Part shown: positions 49,529-57,530 of the stretch, piece after piece
Numbering within the stretch: the first letter of the stretch is position 1
Layout of the letters: the number at the start of each line of letters is the position of its first letter
Assembly: GCF_028618555.1 (NCBI RefSeq)
Contig: NZ_JAQITD010000014.1
Location: forward strand, 1-57,530
Direction of reading: 5' to 3'
From: Bartonella sp. CM31XJBT
GTDB lineage: Bacteria > Pseudomonadota > Alphaproteobacteria > Rhizobiales > Rhizobiaceae
DNA: 57,530 nucleotides
Notes under the pieces: model-generated
Told to the model about the DNA's origin: nothing
The model's database searches: none
What the model saw: the letters and a program-made list of their open reading frames with translations, nothing else
Made by a program: the position numbers and the translations under genes

Positions 49529-50440
49529 ATGGCACTTGGCAAAAAAGTTTTACAAAAACCTCCATTGTCTCTGGCAAATGAACTGCATAAGGATACTGGC
49601 AAAATGCCATATTTCCTTTTGCAAGCGCGTCATATCGCTAATACACTGATAACCGGATGGCACAGACAACGTAAAAGCGGTAATGGGGAAAACTTTTGGC
49701 AATTTCGTCCCTATATGGAAGGAGAATCCATTACCCGCATTGATTGGCGTCGCTCAGCGCGTGATGAAAATACGTATCTGCGCGAAAACGAATGGCAAAT
49801 GACACAAACCGTTTGGCTTTGTCCTGATCAGAGCGCATCAATGCATTACTGTTCACGCTTTTCTAAAATCTCTAAAGGTAATCATGCCATTATTCTTACC
49901 CTTACCTTGGCATCCCTTCTTGCACGCAGTGGCGAACATATTGCTATTCCCAACTTAATGTCCCCCACAATGACATCCAATGTCGTAGAACGAATAGCCT
50001 TTGCTTTAGAAAATCATTCAGATGAAAATTCATTTCCGGATTTTTCAACGATTACACGCTTTTCACATGTCGTTATAATGAGTGATTTTCTCGACTATCC
50101 TGAAAAAATCATCCAACATTTAACCGTTTTAACTACAAAACAGGTGACAGCTCATTTAATTGAAATTTCTGATCCCGCAGAAGAAAGCTTTCCCTACACA
50201 GGTCACACAGAATTTTTGGATCCTGAAACGAAAGAGAAACATGTTTCCACTAAAGCAGAAGATCTTCGTAAGAGCTATTGTAAACTATATCACGCAAGGC
50301 GACAAGAATTGGTAAATTTTTGCGCACGCCAAGGATGGTCTTATCACGTTAGTACAACGGATCAACCTTTAACAGAGACCATTTTTCATCTTGCAAATAC
50401 AATGAGCGACTCTCCATTGCAAAAAAGGAGGGCACTTTGA
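49529..50440 (+). CDS. DUF58 domain protein (MoxR partner)
   Basis: A 303-residue soluble protein of the DUF58 family, which usually accompanies MoxR. The core motif is FRPYMEGESITRIDWRRSARDENTYLRENE (residues about 58-87), followed by a VWA-like fold (VWLCPDQSASMHY; VIMSDFLDYPE). Starts at the base after the moxR stop and overlaps the next gene by 4 bases (TTGA). Target of the MoxR/DUF58 pair here is unknown. Confidence 0.9.
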   Translation: MALGKKVLQKPPLSLANELHKDTGKMPYFLLQARHIANTLITGWHRQRKSGNGENFWQFRPYMEGESITRIDWRRSARDENTYLRENEWQMTQTVWLCPDQSASMHYCSRFSKISKGNHAIILTLTLASLLARSGEHIAIPNLMSPTMTSNVVERIAFALENHSDENSFPDFSTITRFSHVVIMSDFLDYPEKIIQHLTVLTTKQVTAHLIEISDPAEESFPYTGHTEFLDPETKEKHVSTKAEDLRKSYCKLYHARRQELVNFCARQGWSYHVSTTDQPLTETIFHLANTMSDSPLQKRRAL

Positions 50441-53235
50441 GTTTTGCTGCTCCCTTTCTGTTACTAGGGCTTTTGTTCCTACCGGTCATTTGGTGGCTGT
50501 TGCGGATAACTCCTCCATCTCCGCGCAAAGAGCTTTTTCCCCCTTTTCGCTTCTTACCCAAACCAACTCATCAACAAGAAACAGCAAAACATACACCTTG
50601 GTGGTTGCTCTTGTTGCGTTTAACCATAGCGGCACTTGTTATCATAGCTCTAGCACGCCCCACTTGGAATCAAAAACCAATCAGCTTTTCTGGATCTCAA
50701 CCCCTTGCACTCATTATTGATAATGGTTGGGCTTCTGTAAAAGAATGGAAAAAGCGCATCTCTATCACTGAAATGCTTCTTGCACAGGCAGAAAAACAGC
50801 AAAAAAATATTTATCTTGTTGCAACGGCTGAAAATGATATCTCCAATATAGAGCCCCAACCAGCCAAGATTATAAAACAGCATTTAATGCATTTGCAACC
50901 GCGTCCTTGGCCTGTCAACCGTGTGCATGCCTTCAAAAAACTCAGCGAAATAACCAAAGGAAAACCTCTTGATATTGCTTATTTGAGTGATGGATTACGA
51001 ACAAATGAAGATGAGCAAGCTTTTGCTCATCTTGAAGAATTAAAACCTAGAAACTTCTTGTGGTATTTGACTGATATTTCCGATTTAACCGGCATAACAT
51101 CCATAGAAAATAACAATGGAAACATGGGCGCGCGTATTATCCGCTCAACAACACACAGCAACACTCCCGCTATACTCAGCCTCTACGATTCAAATAATCA
51201 ACTTCTCGGTCAATTTACGAACAATTTCTCTGAAGGAGAAACAACAGCACTTGTTCCTTTTAATGTACCACTTGAACTACGCAATGATATCGCTTGGATA
51301 AAAATAAACAATCAAAACCATGCTGCTGCAACCTTCTTGGTAGACAGCCATAACAGGATAAGCCGTGTTGCTCTTCTCTCACCAGATACCAATGAAATGG
51401 CACAGCCTTTACTTGCTCCATTTTATTACATTATCAAAGCCTTACAAGGTCATACACAGCTTATAACAGCCGGTGGAAGAGAACTTTCAACGGATATTGA
51501 TCATTTGCTTAAACAAAATCCATCTGTTTTGATTATGGGTGACATTGTTAACATACCCCCAAAAGCAGAAAAAAAACTTTCTGATTTTGTGAATAAAGGG
51601 GGAACACTCATCCGCTTTGCAGGAGAAAAACTCAGTGGCGCAGAACATTACGATAACCTTCTTCCGATACCACTACGCCCAGGTCAACGTTCCCTTGGAA
51701 GTATTATGTCTTGGACAAAACCACAAAAGCTTGCCCCTTTTGCAAAAAATAGCTTTTTCTTTGATCTTCCTTTTCCAAAAGATGTTACTGTCTCGCGCCA
51801 AATCCTCGCAGAACCAACCCCAGATCTTTTTGAAAAAACGTGGCTTAGCCTTTCGGACGGAACTCCTCTTATTACCGCAGCAAAACGTGGTAAAGGAACC
51901 CTCATTCTCATTCATGTTGCTCCTGACCCAACATGGTCTAATCTTCCTCTTTCTGGCTTTTTTGCACAAATGCTGCAAAAATTAATCACATTAGGTTCTA
52001 ACGAAAACACAAACCTAACACACAGAGAAAAAAGAACCGTGGTACAAAGCCCTTGGCGAACTATAGCCGTTGACGGACAATTACAAGTACCACCCTCTGA
52101 TGTTGTTCCTTTGATCTTTGACTCTCAAAATCCACCCCATCCTTCCTACCATACTCCCCCAGGACTTTATGGTGTCAAAAACAATTTTTATGCACTCAAT
52201 CTCTTAACTCATTCGTCGCACTTGATGAAACAATCATCATTGCCAACTTCTCTTAATAAAAGCCCTTTATCTTACGATACAAAAGAAAAAAATCTTATTG
52301 GTCCACTTTTAGGATTAGCCATCTTATTATTCGCCTTTGACAATTTTCTCATTTTATGGATGGGCGATATTTTTTCTTTCATGAAACGGCGTAATATGTT
52401 TCTCCTCCCCTTTATAAGTCTTATTGCCTTGTTTTCATATGATCCAACTCTTCATGCACAAACGAAAGAAAACCATCATGATAGTGTACAAGCTGCCGGC
52501 GCAACACATCTTGCCTATGTTATAACCAATAATCATGAAATTGATACAACGAGTAAAAGTGGTCTAGAAGCGTTAAGTCAATTTATCGCAGAGCGCACAA
52601 TGCTTACCCTCGGCTCTGTTACAGCACTTGATCTCGATAAAGATGAACTCTCTTTTTATCCTCTTATTTACTGGCCAATTGATGTTAAAAGTCCTATACC
52701 AACCCCCAAAAGCCTTGAAAAAATAAATAACTTTATGAAACATGGGGGAACAATTTTATTTGACACGCGCGATCAGATAAAGAGCAATCTTAATCTTGAA
52801 GGAGATGCCACTCCAGAAACGCAAAGATTACGAGATATCTTAAAAGAGTTAAATATTCCATCCATTGAGCCAGCATCAACAGATCATGTTGTTGCACGTT
52901 CTTTTTATATTATGCCAGATTTTCCAGGTCTCTACCGTGGTTCACCTTTATGGATTGAATCCTCCTCAACAAACAAAAAAAATAAAAATTCTCTTGCCAG
53001 CGGCGATAATGTAAGTTCTCTTCTCATTACTGCCAATAACTTTGCCGGTGCTTGGGCACTCGATGAAAAAGGGACATGGAAATATCCCCTTGTTCCCAAT
53101 GATCCCATGCAACGTCTATGGGCATTTCGTGCAGGTTTAAATATTGTCCTTTATGTTCTTACAGGAAACTATAAAGCGGATCAAGTTCATGTTCCAGCAC
53201 TCTTGGAACGCTTTAAAAGAGAAAGAAGGCAATGA
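50437..53235 (+). CDS. Membrane protein, BatA N-terminus plus DUF4159
   Basis: A 932-residue membrane protein that starts with TTG overlapping the DUF58 stop. The N-terminal BatA-type segment has two helices (residues about 3-22 and 54-74). A long periplasmic or cytoplasmic middle (VWA-like then glutamine-amidotransferase-like, GGTLIRFAGEKLSG) follows. Two more helices lie near 614-640 and 652-670. The C-terminal DUF4159 domain (about 695-905) contains ITNNHEIDTTSKSGLEALSQF and HGGTILFDTRDQ. The four-base overlaps on both sides show tight coupling. Conserved in rhizobia, function unknown. Confidence 0.88.
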   Translation: MSFAAPFLLLGLLFLPVIWWLLRITPPSPRKELFPPFRFLPKPTHQQETAKHTPWWLLLLRLTIAALVIIALARPTWNQKPISFSGSQPLALIIDNGWASVKEWKKRISITEMLLAQAEKQQKNIYLVATAENDISNIEPQPAKIIKQHLMHLQPRPWPVNRVHAFKKLSEITKGKPLDIAYLSDGLRTNEDEQAFAHLEELKPRNFLWYLTDISDLTGITSIENNNGNMGARIIRSTTHSNTPAILSLYDSNNQLLGQFTNNFSEGETTALVPFNVPLELRNDIAWIKINNQNHAAATFLVDSHNRISRVALLSPDTNEMAQPLLAPFYYIIKALQGHTQLITAGGRELSTDIDHLLKQNPSVLIMGDIVNIPPKAEKKLSDFVNKGGTLIRFAGEKLSGAEHYDNLLPIPLRPGQRSLGSIMSWTKPQKLAPFAKNSFFFDLPFPKDVTVSRQILAEPTPDLFEKTWLSLSDGTPLITAAKRGKGTLILIHVAPDPTWSNLPLSGFFAQMLQKLITLGSNENTNLTHREKRTVVQSPWRTIAVDGQLQVPPSDVVPLIFDSQNPPHPSYHTPPGLYGVKNNFYALNLLTHSSHLMKQSSLPTSLNKSPLSYDTKEKNLIGPLLGLAILLFAFDNFLILWMGDIFSFMKRRNMFLLPFISLIALFSYDPTLHAQTKENHHDSVQAAGATHLAYVITNNHEIDTTSKSGLEALSQFIAERTMLTLGSVTALDLDKDELSFYPLIYWPIDVKSPIPTPKSLEKINNFMKHGGTILFDTRDQIKSNLNLEGDATPETQRLRDILKELNIPSIEPASTDHVVARSFYIMPDFPGLYRGSPLWIESSSTNKKNKNSLASGDNVSSLLITANNFAGAWALDEKGTWKYPLVPNDPMQRLWAFRAGLNIVLYVLTGNYKADQVHVPALLERFKRERRQ

Positions 53236-55328
53236 TATCATTTTTCACTTTTCAGCCTTTTTTACCACTCATTTGGATTCTGTTCTTAAGTGGAATATCG
53301 ATTCTTTTTGTCGTTGTTGGTCTTGTTACGCAACGGCAAGGTTCTTTATTTCGTCTGATGGCATTAAGCGCCCTCATCCTTGCTTTGCTCAATCCAATGA
53401 TCATAAAAGAACAGCGCGAACCACTGAAAAGCACAGTGGGAATTGTTATTGACCGCAGCAAAAGCCAAACATTTGGAACACGTACAAACGACAGTGATGA
53501 AGCGCGCGCGCAATTAACTCAAGCATTGGCGCATTATCCACAATTTGAACCACGCTTTATTGAAGCTGGAAAACTTGCTGATAATCAGTATGCGCCCTCA
53601 ACGAATTTGTTTGAGGCTTTAACACAAGCAGTATCTGATGTACCGCTCTCTCGTTATGCAGGAACCATTTTTATCACCGATGGACAAGTGCATGACATTC
53701 CTGACCTATCAGACCTTCATCATGAAGCCCCTCTCAATGCCCTGATTACAGGGCACTCAGAGGAATTTGATCGCCAAATTAAGTTTATCTCTCCTCCACG
53801 ATTTGCCCTTGTCAACAAACCACAAACGCTCTCCATTTTGGTAGAAGATAAAGGCCCCACCAAAAAAACAATACCACAGAAAGCAAATATTACATTAAGC
53901 GTCAATGGACAAGACATTGGCCATTATTCTGTGACTCCTGGCGTGATTTTTCAAACTGAAATTACCCTTCCTCATGCTGAAAAAAATATTATCCAAGTTA
54001 TAACCGATCCACACAAAGGTGAACTAAGCTTTGAAAACAACCGCGCCATAACAATTATTGAAGGAATCAGAGAAAATTTACGCGTTCTTCTTATTTCAGG
54101 TGCTCCTTATAATGGAGAACGGACATGGCGAGACCTTTTGAAAGGTGACTCCAATATTGATCTTGTTCACTTTACTATTTTGCGTCCTCCCACCAAAGCA
54201 GATAATACGCCCTCAAGCCAATTATCCTTAGTGGTCTTTCCCACAAGAAAACTCTTTGTTGAAGAAATTAATAACTTTGATCTCATCATCCTTGATGGCT
54301 ACCAGCACTCTACTGTTCTCCCCTTAATCTATTATGATTATATCGCCCAATATGTACAAAAGGGGGGGGCATTGTTGATGGTAACAGGACCTGAATTTGC
54401 CCAAAAAAACTCACTTGCGAAAACACCTTTAATAAGCATTTTACCGGCATTACCTAATGGAACTATTATTGAAAAACCTTTTCGCCCCACATTAACCAAA
54501 GAAGGTGAGCGCCATCCTGTCACAAGAGGTCTTGCAACACTTAACCTTCCAGCTTCCCAATGGGGGCAATGGTTGAGACAAATTGCTATTCAAAACATAA
54601 ATAACGGAATCGCCCTCATGAAAGGAGCCGATGAGCAACCACTTTTACTTCTCTCTCATGTTGATAAAGGACGTGTAGGCATGTTGCTTTCTGATGAAAG
54701 TTGGCTTTGGGCTCGAGGTTTCGAAGGCGGCGGTCCTTATGCTGCTCTTTATCGACGAATTGCTCATTGGCTCATGAAAGAACCAGAACTTGAAGAAGAA
54801 AAATTAAGTGCGACCAGCAGCCATCATCATTTAACAATTCGCCGCCAAACTCTAAAAGACCATCCAGAACCCGCTGAAATAATCTTTCCCTCTGGAAAAA
54901 AAGAAAATATTACTCTGACCAAAGAGCAAGAAGGCCTTTTTACTGCAACTGTGACCACTGATGAGACAGGAATTTTTACCATTAAAAATGGCGATTTAAC
55001 AATACTTTCTTCTGTAGGGATGCTCGATAATCTTGAGTTGTTGGACTTGACTTCAACACAAGAAAAACTAGCCCCCATTATTAAGCACACAGGCGGCTAC
55101 ATCGGACGTTTACACCCTGAGGGAAAAGAAAACATTCATCTTCCTCCATTCAAGCTGATTCAATCAAAAACAAGTCCGTCCTCTTCCCCAGCACATTCAA
55201 TTGTTCTGAAAGAAGCAACAGAAACCCGTTTAATCAATACCTTTTATTTTTCGATATTTTCTGGTTTTTTTGCATTGCTTGCTTGCCTTTTACTGTTGAG
55301 CAGCATGTGGTATTATGAAGGACGTTAA
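53232..55328 (+). CDS. Large membrane protein, glutamine-amidotransferase-like
   Basis: A 698-residue protein with two N-terminal helices (about 10-27 and 34-57) and one C-terminal helix (about 673-694). The segment between carries a VWA-like start (VGIVIDRSKSQTF) and a class-I amidotransferase-like fold (QKGGALLMVTGPEFA, then RVGMLLSDESWLWARGFEGGGPY). The start ATGA overlaps the stop of the previous gene. A run of eight G residues at 54362-54369 codes for KGGA. Probably a large structural partner of the MoxR/DUF58 pair at the membrane. Confidence 0.85.
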   Translation: MISFFTFQPFLPLIWILFLSGISILFVVVGLVTQRQGSLFRLMALSALILALLNPMIIKEQREPLKSTVGIVIDRSKSQTFGTRTNDSDEARAQLTQALAHYPQFEPRFIEAGKLADNQYAPSTNLFEALTQAVSDVPLSRYAGTIFITDGQVHDIPDLSDLHHEAPLNALITGHSEEFDRQIKFISPPRFALVNKPQTLSILVEDKGPTKKTIPQKANITLSVNGQDIGHYSVTPGVIFQTEITLPHAEKNIIQVITDPHKGELSFENNRAITIIEGIRENLRVLLISGAPYNGERTWRDLLKGDSNIDLVHFTILRPPTKADNTPSSQLSLVVFPTRKLFVEEINNFDLIILDGYQHSTVLPLIYYDYIAQYVQKGGALLMVTGPEFAQKNSLAKTPLISILPALPNGTIIEKPFRPTLTKEGERHPVTRGLATLNLPASQWGQWLRQIAIQNINNGIALMKGADEQPLLLLSHVDKGRVGMLLSDESWLWARGFEGGGPYAALYRRIAHWLMKEPELEEEKLSATSSHHHLTIRRQTLKDHPEPAEIIFPSGKKENITLTKEQEGLFTATVTTDETGIFTIKNGDLTILSSVGMLDNLELLDLTSTQEKLAPIIKHTGGYIGRLHPEGKENIHLPPFKLIQSKTSPSSSPAHSIVLKEATETRLINTFYFSIFSGFFALLACLLLLSSMWYYEGR

Positions 55329-55920
55329 AAGGTTTGAGATTTCGTATAATAGTTTTAAAATTCAGCTTATCTTTTTACGTATTTACTTGTCTTTTATAAT
55401 TAGATAACGTATTGATTTATAACTAAAAATACAGTATAATTCTCCTTATTTCAAATATCCTCATATTAAAAAAATAAAAAACATTCTCTTGCGTATTATT
55501 AGAAGAGATGCTGTATGGATAGAAACCATCGAAGAAAAGAATGAAATACCTCTTATGAATCCTTCTAAAGCAAGGATTTTCATAAAATTGGAGGAAAATA
55601 GTATGATGGTTTTTATTTGCACCTTGTATAAGCGTAGAGATGGTAGTGTACAGTAAGCCCTATATACTTCACAGAAGCTTTCTATTATAGCATCGAATAC
55701 CGGTCGTGAAATTAGCTCAAACGCATTGAGAAATGTTTTTTTTACAAATATGTGAATGTACAACACAATGATATTCTATTGGGGATATTCTATTTGGAAC
55801 ATTCCGCTTGAGGCGTTCTTTTTTGCAAGCTAATTTTTATTTTACAATCTTTCTTGCCTTTAAGCACTAACTTATCTTATGTTTATTTTTTAAATCGTTT
55901 TTAATACTCTACGAGCTTTT
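55329..55920. other. Gap after the MoxR operon
   Basis: About 590 bases without a convincing gene. A plus-strand frame from a TTG at 55489 to 55656 has protein-like composition (RDAVWIETIEEKNEIPL..., SKARIFIKLEE...) but no ribosome site or standard upstream start. It may be a coding relic. A longer minus-strand frame over the same bases looks like its shadow. Confidence 0.35.
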
Positions 55921-56805
55921 ATGTTTTATCTTGCCCATATATCGGATGTACATCTTTCACCTCTCCCGCAACCTTCCCTCTTCGAACTTTCTGGGAAACG
56001 TCTTACCGGTTATCTGAATTGGCAAAAAAAACGTAAGAGTCAGATGGCAACAGACGTCCTAGAAACTTTAATAGATGCCTTGAACAAAACAAAACCTGAT
56101 CACCTTGTGATCTCTGGTGATCTTGTCAATCTTGCTCTCGATAAGGAATTTGAACAAGCGCATCGTTGGCTACTTAACTTAGGACAACCTCAAGATATTT
56201 CTTTGACATTTGGAAATCACGATGCCTATGTCCGCGGCGCTTTCCAAAAAGCATGCACTCTCTTTAAACCTTGGATCACAGGTGACATCCCTCAAAAAAA
56301 TGCCTTTCCTTATATGCGCATTCGCAAAGATGTTGCCATCATAGCAGCTTCTTCAGCCATTGCGACACTGCCTTTTCAAGCTTCTGGTTATTTTGGTAAA
56401 ATGCAAGCGCAAACTTTACCGCTCTTTTTAAAAGAAGCAGCACAGCGCAACCTTTTTCGTGTCGTCATGATTCACCATCCCCCCTTTCCCAATGCAACAT
56501 CTTGGCATAAAAAACTACGGGATATAAAACGTTTTCTAAACGTTATCAAATATCACGGTTGTGAACTTATTCTTCACGGACATACTCATTTACCCACATT
56601 GAATTACATTGAAGGACCAATTAAAAAAATTCCTATTGTTGGTGTTCCTTCCGCATCACAAGCTTTTGGTGATAAAAAACCACCCGCAGGCTTTAATTTA
56701 TTTTCCATTGAACGCTTACAAAATCAATGGCATTGCCAATTACAACGTTATAGCATTATCAACCCCAAAAACGAGATTGCATGTACTGAAACAATTAATC
56801 TTTAA
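55921..56805 (+). CDS. Metallophosphoesterase (cyclic-nucleotide-type fold)
   Basis: A calcineurin-like phosphoesterase of 294 residues with the whole metal-site series in order: HISDVHLSP (residues 6-14), SGDLVNLA (about 63), FGNHDAYV (about 98), MIHHPPFPN (about 182) and LHGHTHLP (about 220). Two metal ions are expected. The family includes CpdA-type cAMP phosphodiesterases and UDP-diacylglucosamine hydrolases, and the substrate is not set by these motifs. Stands alone with no evident ribosome site beyond GAGCTTTT. Confidence 0.9.
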   Translation: MFYLAHISDVHLSPLPQPSLFELSGKRLTGYLNWQKKRKSQMATDVLETLIDALNKTKPDHLVISGDLVNLALDKEFEQAHRWLLNLGQPQDISLTFGNHDAYVRGAFQKACTLFKPWITGDIPQKNAFPYMRIRKDVAIIAASSAIATLPFQASGYFGKMQAQTLPLFLKEAAQRNLFRVVMIHHPPFPNATSWHKKLRDIKRFLNVIKYHGCELILHGHTHLPTLNYIEGPIKKIPIVGVPSASQAFGDKKPPAGFNLFSIERLQNQWHCQLQRYSIINPKNEIACTETINL

Positions 56806-56979
56806 ACACCTTCATAGTTGCCAAAACAACCAAAAACGAAAATATTTTTATTTCACATCCCTTTGGAAATCATAATTCTTATTTCCCTTTTTCTCCTTAA
56901 AAGACAAAGTTTCACCTTCTCTGTTAATAGATCAATTTTTCTCAGAGAATTCCATCTGCTGCCCCACTTATGTAACGAG

Positions 56980-57240
56980 CTTTTTACAAACTTATTGGTT
57001 TTCTTCCTTCCCGCCCTAAAGGACGAAAATTCTACCCCATCTGATTTATAAATAATCCGGATTCTTGTCGCACGGGTTCCAGCTGCTAATTGCGCATGTG
57101 ATTTACTTCACAAAGCTCTACACATAAACCCTGCTTTAAATTTCATCATACACTCCTCCAAAAGCATCTAATGCGTAAAATCCTTATAATATTACAATGA
57201 TGATATTTTATAGAATAATAGAGAAGCTCATTCAGCTTCT
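56980..57240 (+). repeat. Dispersed repeat R, copy 3
   Basis: Blocks TCTTCCTTCCCGCCCTAAA, then TTCCAGCTG, GTGATTTACTTCA, AAGCTCT, CCTGCTTTAAAT, ATCATACACTCC and AATAGAGAAGCTC. They align with copy 1 in the same order and almost the same spacing. Confidence 0.6.
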
Positions 57241-57305
57241 ATACCTGAAAATAGATGACTAAAAAAGCCAAATAATAACTAAAGTATATAATTTAAATAA
57301 CCCAA

Positions 57306-57395
57306 CCTACTTGTGATTTATAAACAAATAATGTTGATTGATTTATCGTAAATAGATTTGAAATAATCCCTTACTATTTCACTCGATATTTATTA
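57306..57395 (+). repeat. Dispersed repeat S, copy 3
   Basis: CTACTTGTGA, AATAATGTTGATTGAT, AAATAGA, TTTGAAATAA and CCCTTAC blocks match copy 2 in order and spacing. Confidence 0.65.
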
Positions 57396-57530
57396 TCGTA
57401 CATTTAAAAAAATATAAAAAATAATAGATTATATTTCGATAACAGATATAGGTAATAATGTTTTTTATGTCTCGATAAATTCCTAATTTTCTATCTATTT
57501 TTTCCTATAAATAAATTTATAATACTCTTT

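Larger units (their letters stand above)
56806..57530. other. Gap at window end with R and S repeats
   Basis: No gene was recognised. It holds R copy 3 and, about 70 bases later, S copy 3. This is the most compact R-S arrangement in the window. The final 150 bases are AT-rich spacer. Confidence 0.5.

Noticed and set aside
57060..57110. GGGTTCCAGCTG-like stretch considered as a tRNA T-arm
   Set aside because: No acceptor or anticodon stem fits around it, and it belongs to the R repeat.

Overview
The window is AT-rich chromosomal DNA from an alphaproteobacterium of the order Hyphomicrobiales (Rhizobiales), most likely the genus Bartonella. The evidence is the mix of rhizobial-type genes (an LsrB/VtlR-like LysR regulator next to trxB, an LpcC-type core mannosyltransferase next to greA, BA14K-domain proteins, a PleC-like kinase, a MoxR/DUF58/DUF4159 cluster) with low GC, wide gene-poor gaps and many decayed fragments. 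That pattern fits a reduced host-associated relative of Brucella and Agrobacterium. The species cannot be settled from the sequence alone.

Layout. 0.4-7 kb: uracil-DNA glycosylase, aminopeptidase N, PleC-like sensor kinase, ogt. 7.8-13.3 kb: carB, a cold-shock protein and an aspartate aminotransferase. 14.5-18.1 kb: LysR regulator and trxB, then trkH. 19.3-24.1 kb: core mannosyltransferase, greA, a small SH3 protein and uvrB. 24.2-30.6 kb: an imperfect tandem duplication of a module BA14K protein / MBL hydrolase / OmpR regulator / histidine kinase. The first copy has lost the regulator and most of the hydrolase and kinase. 30.6-36.3 kb: YbjN-like and UbiK-like small proteins, lgt, a MidA-type methyltransferase, pgeF, prs. 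36.3-42.4 kb: HerA-like ATPase, rplY, pth, L,D-transpeptidase, ychF, a PRC-barrel protein. 42.5-46.4 kb: the cytochrome bc1 operon petABC and trmL. 47-55.3 kb: cca, then a four-gene operon moxR / DUF58 / BatA-DUF4159 / large membrane protein. 55.9 kb: a metallophosphoesterase.

Most genes are housekeeping: nucleotide synthesis (carB, prs), translation (rplY, pth, trmL, cca), DNA repair (udg, ogt, uvrB), respiration (petABC), and envelope (lgt, pgeF, L,D-transpeptidase, LpcC). No tRNA, rRNA, CRISPR array or intact insertion sequence was recognised.

The most interesting parts lie outside ordinary genes. (1) The 24.2-30.6 kb duplication has very uneven divergence: nearly identical in one stretch, about 85 % protein identity in another. 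This points to gene conversion, and it leaves an intact open frame for a soluble kinase fragment with altered ATP-binding motifs. (2) Two families of degenerate dispersed intergenic repeats, called R (three copies) and S (four copies, two of them inverted around trmL). (3) A decayed tyrosine-integrase fragment upstream of carB. (4) trkH has no standard start codon that gives a full first membrane helix. (5) There are homopolymer tracts, C10 before the aminotransferase and G8 inside a membrane-protein gene.
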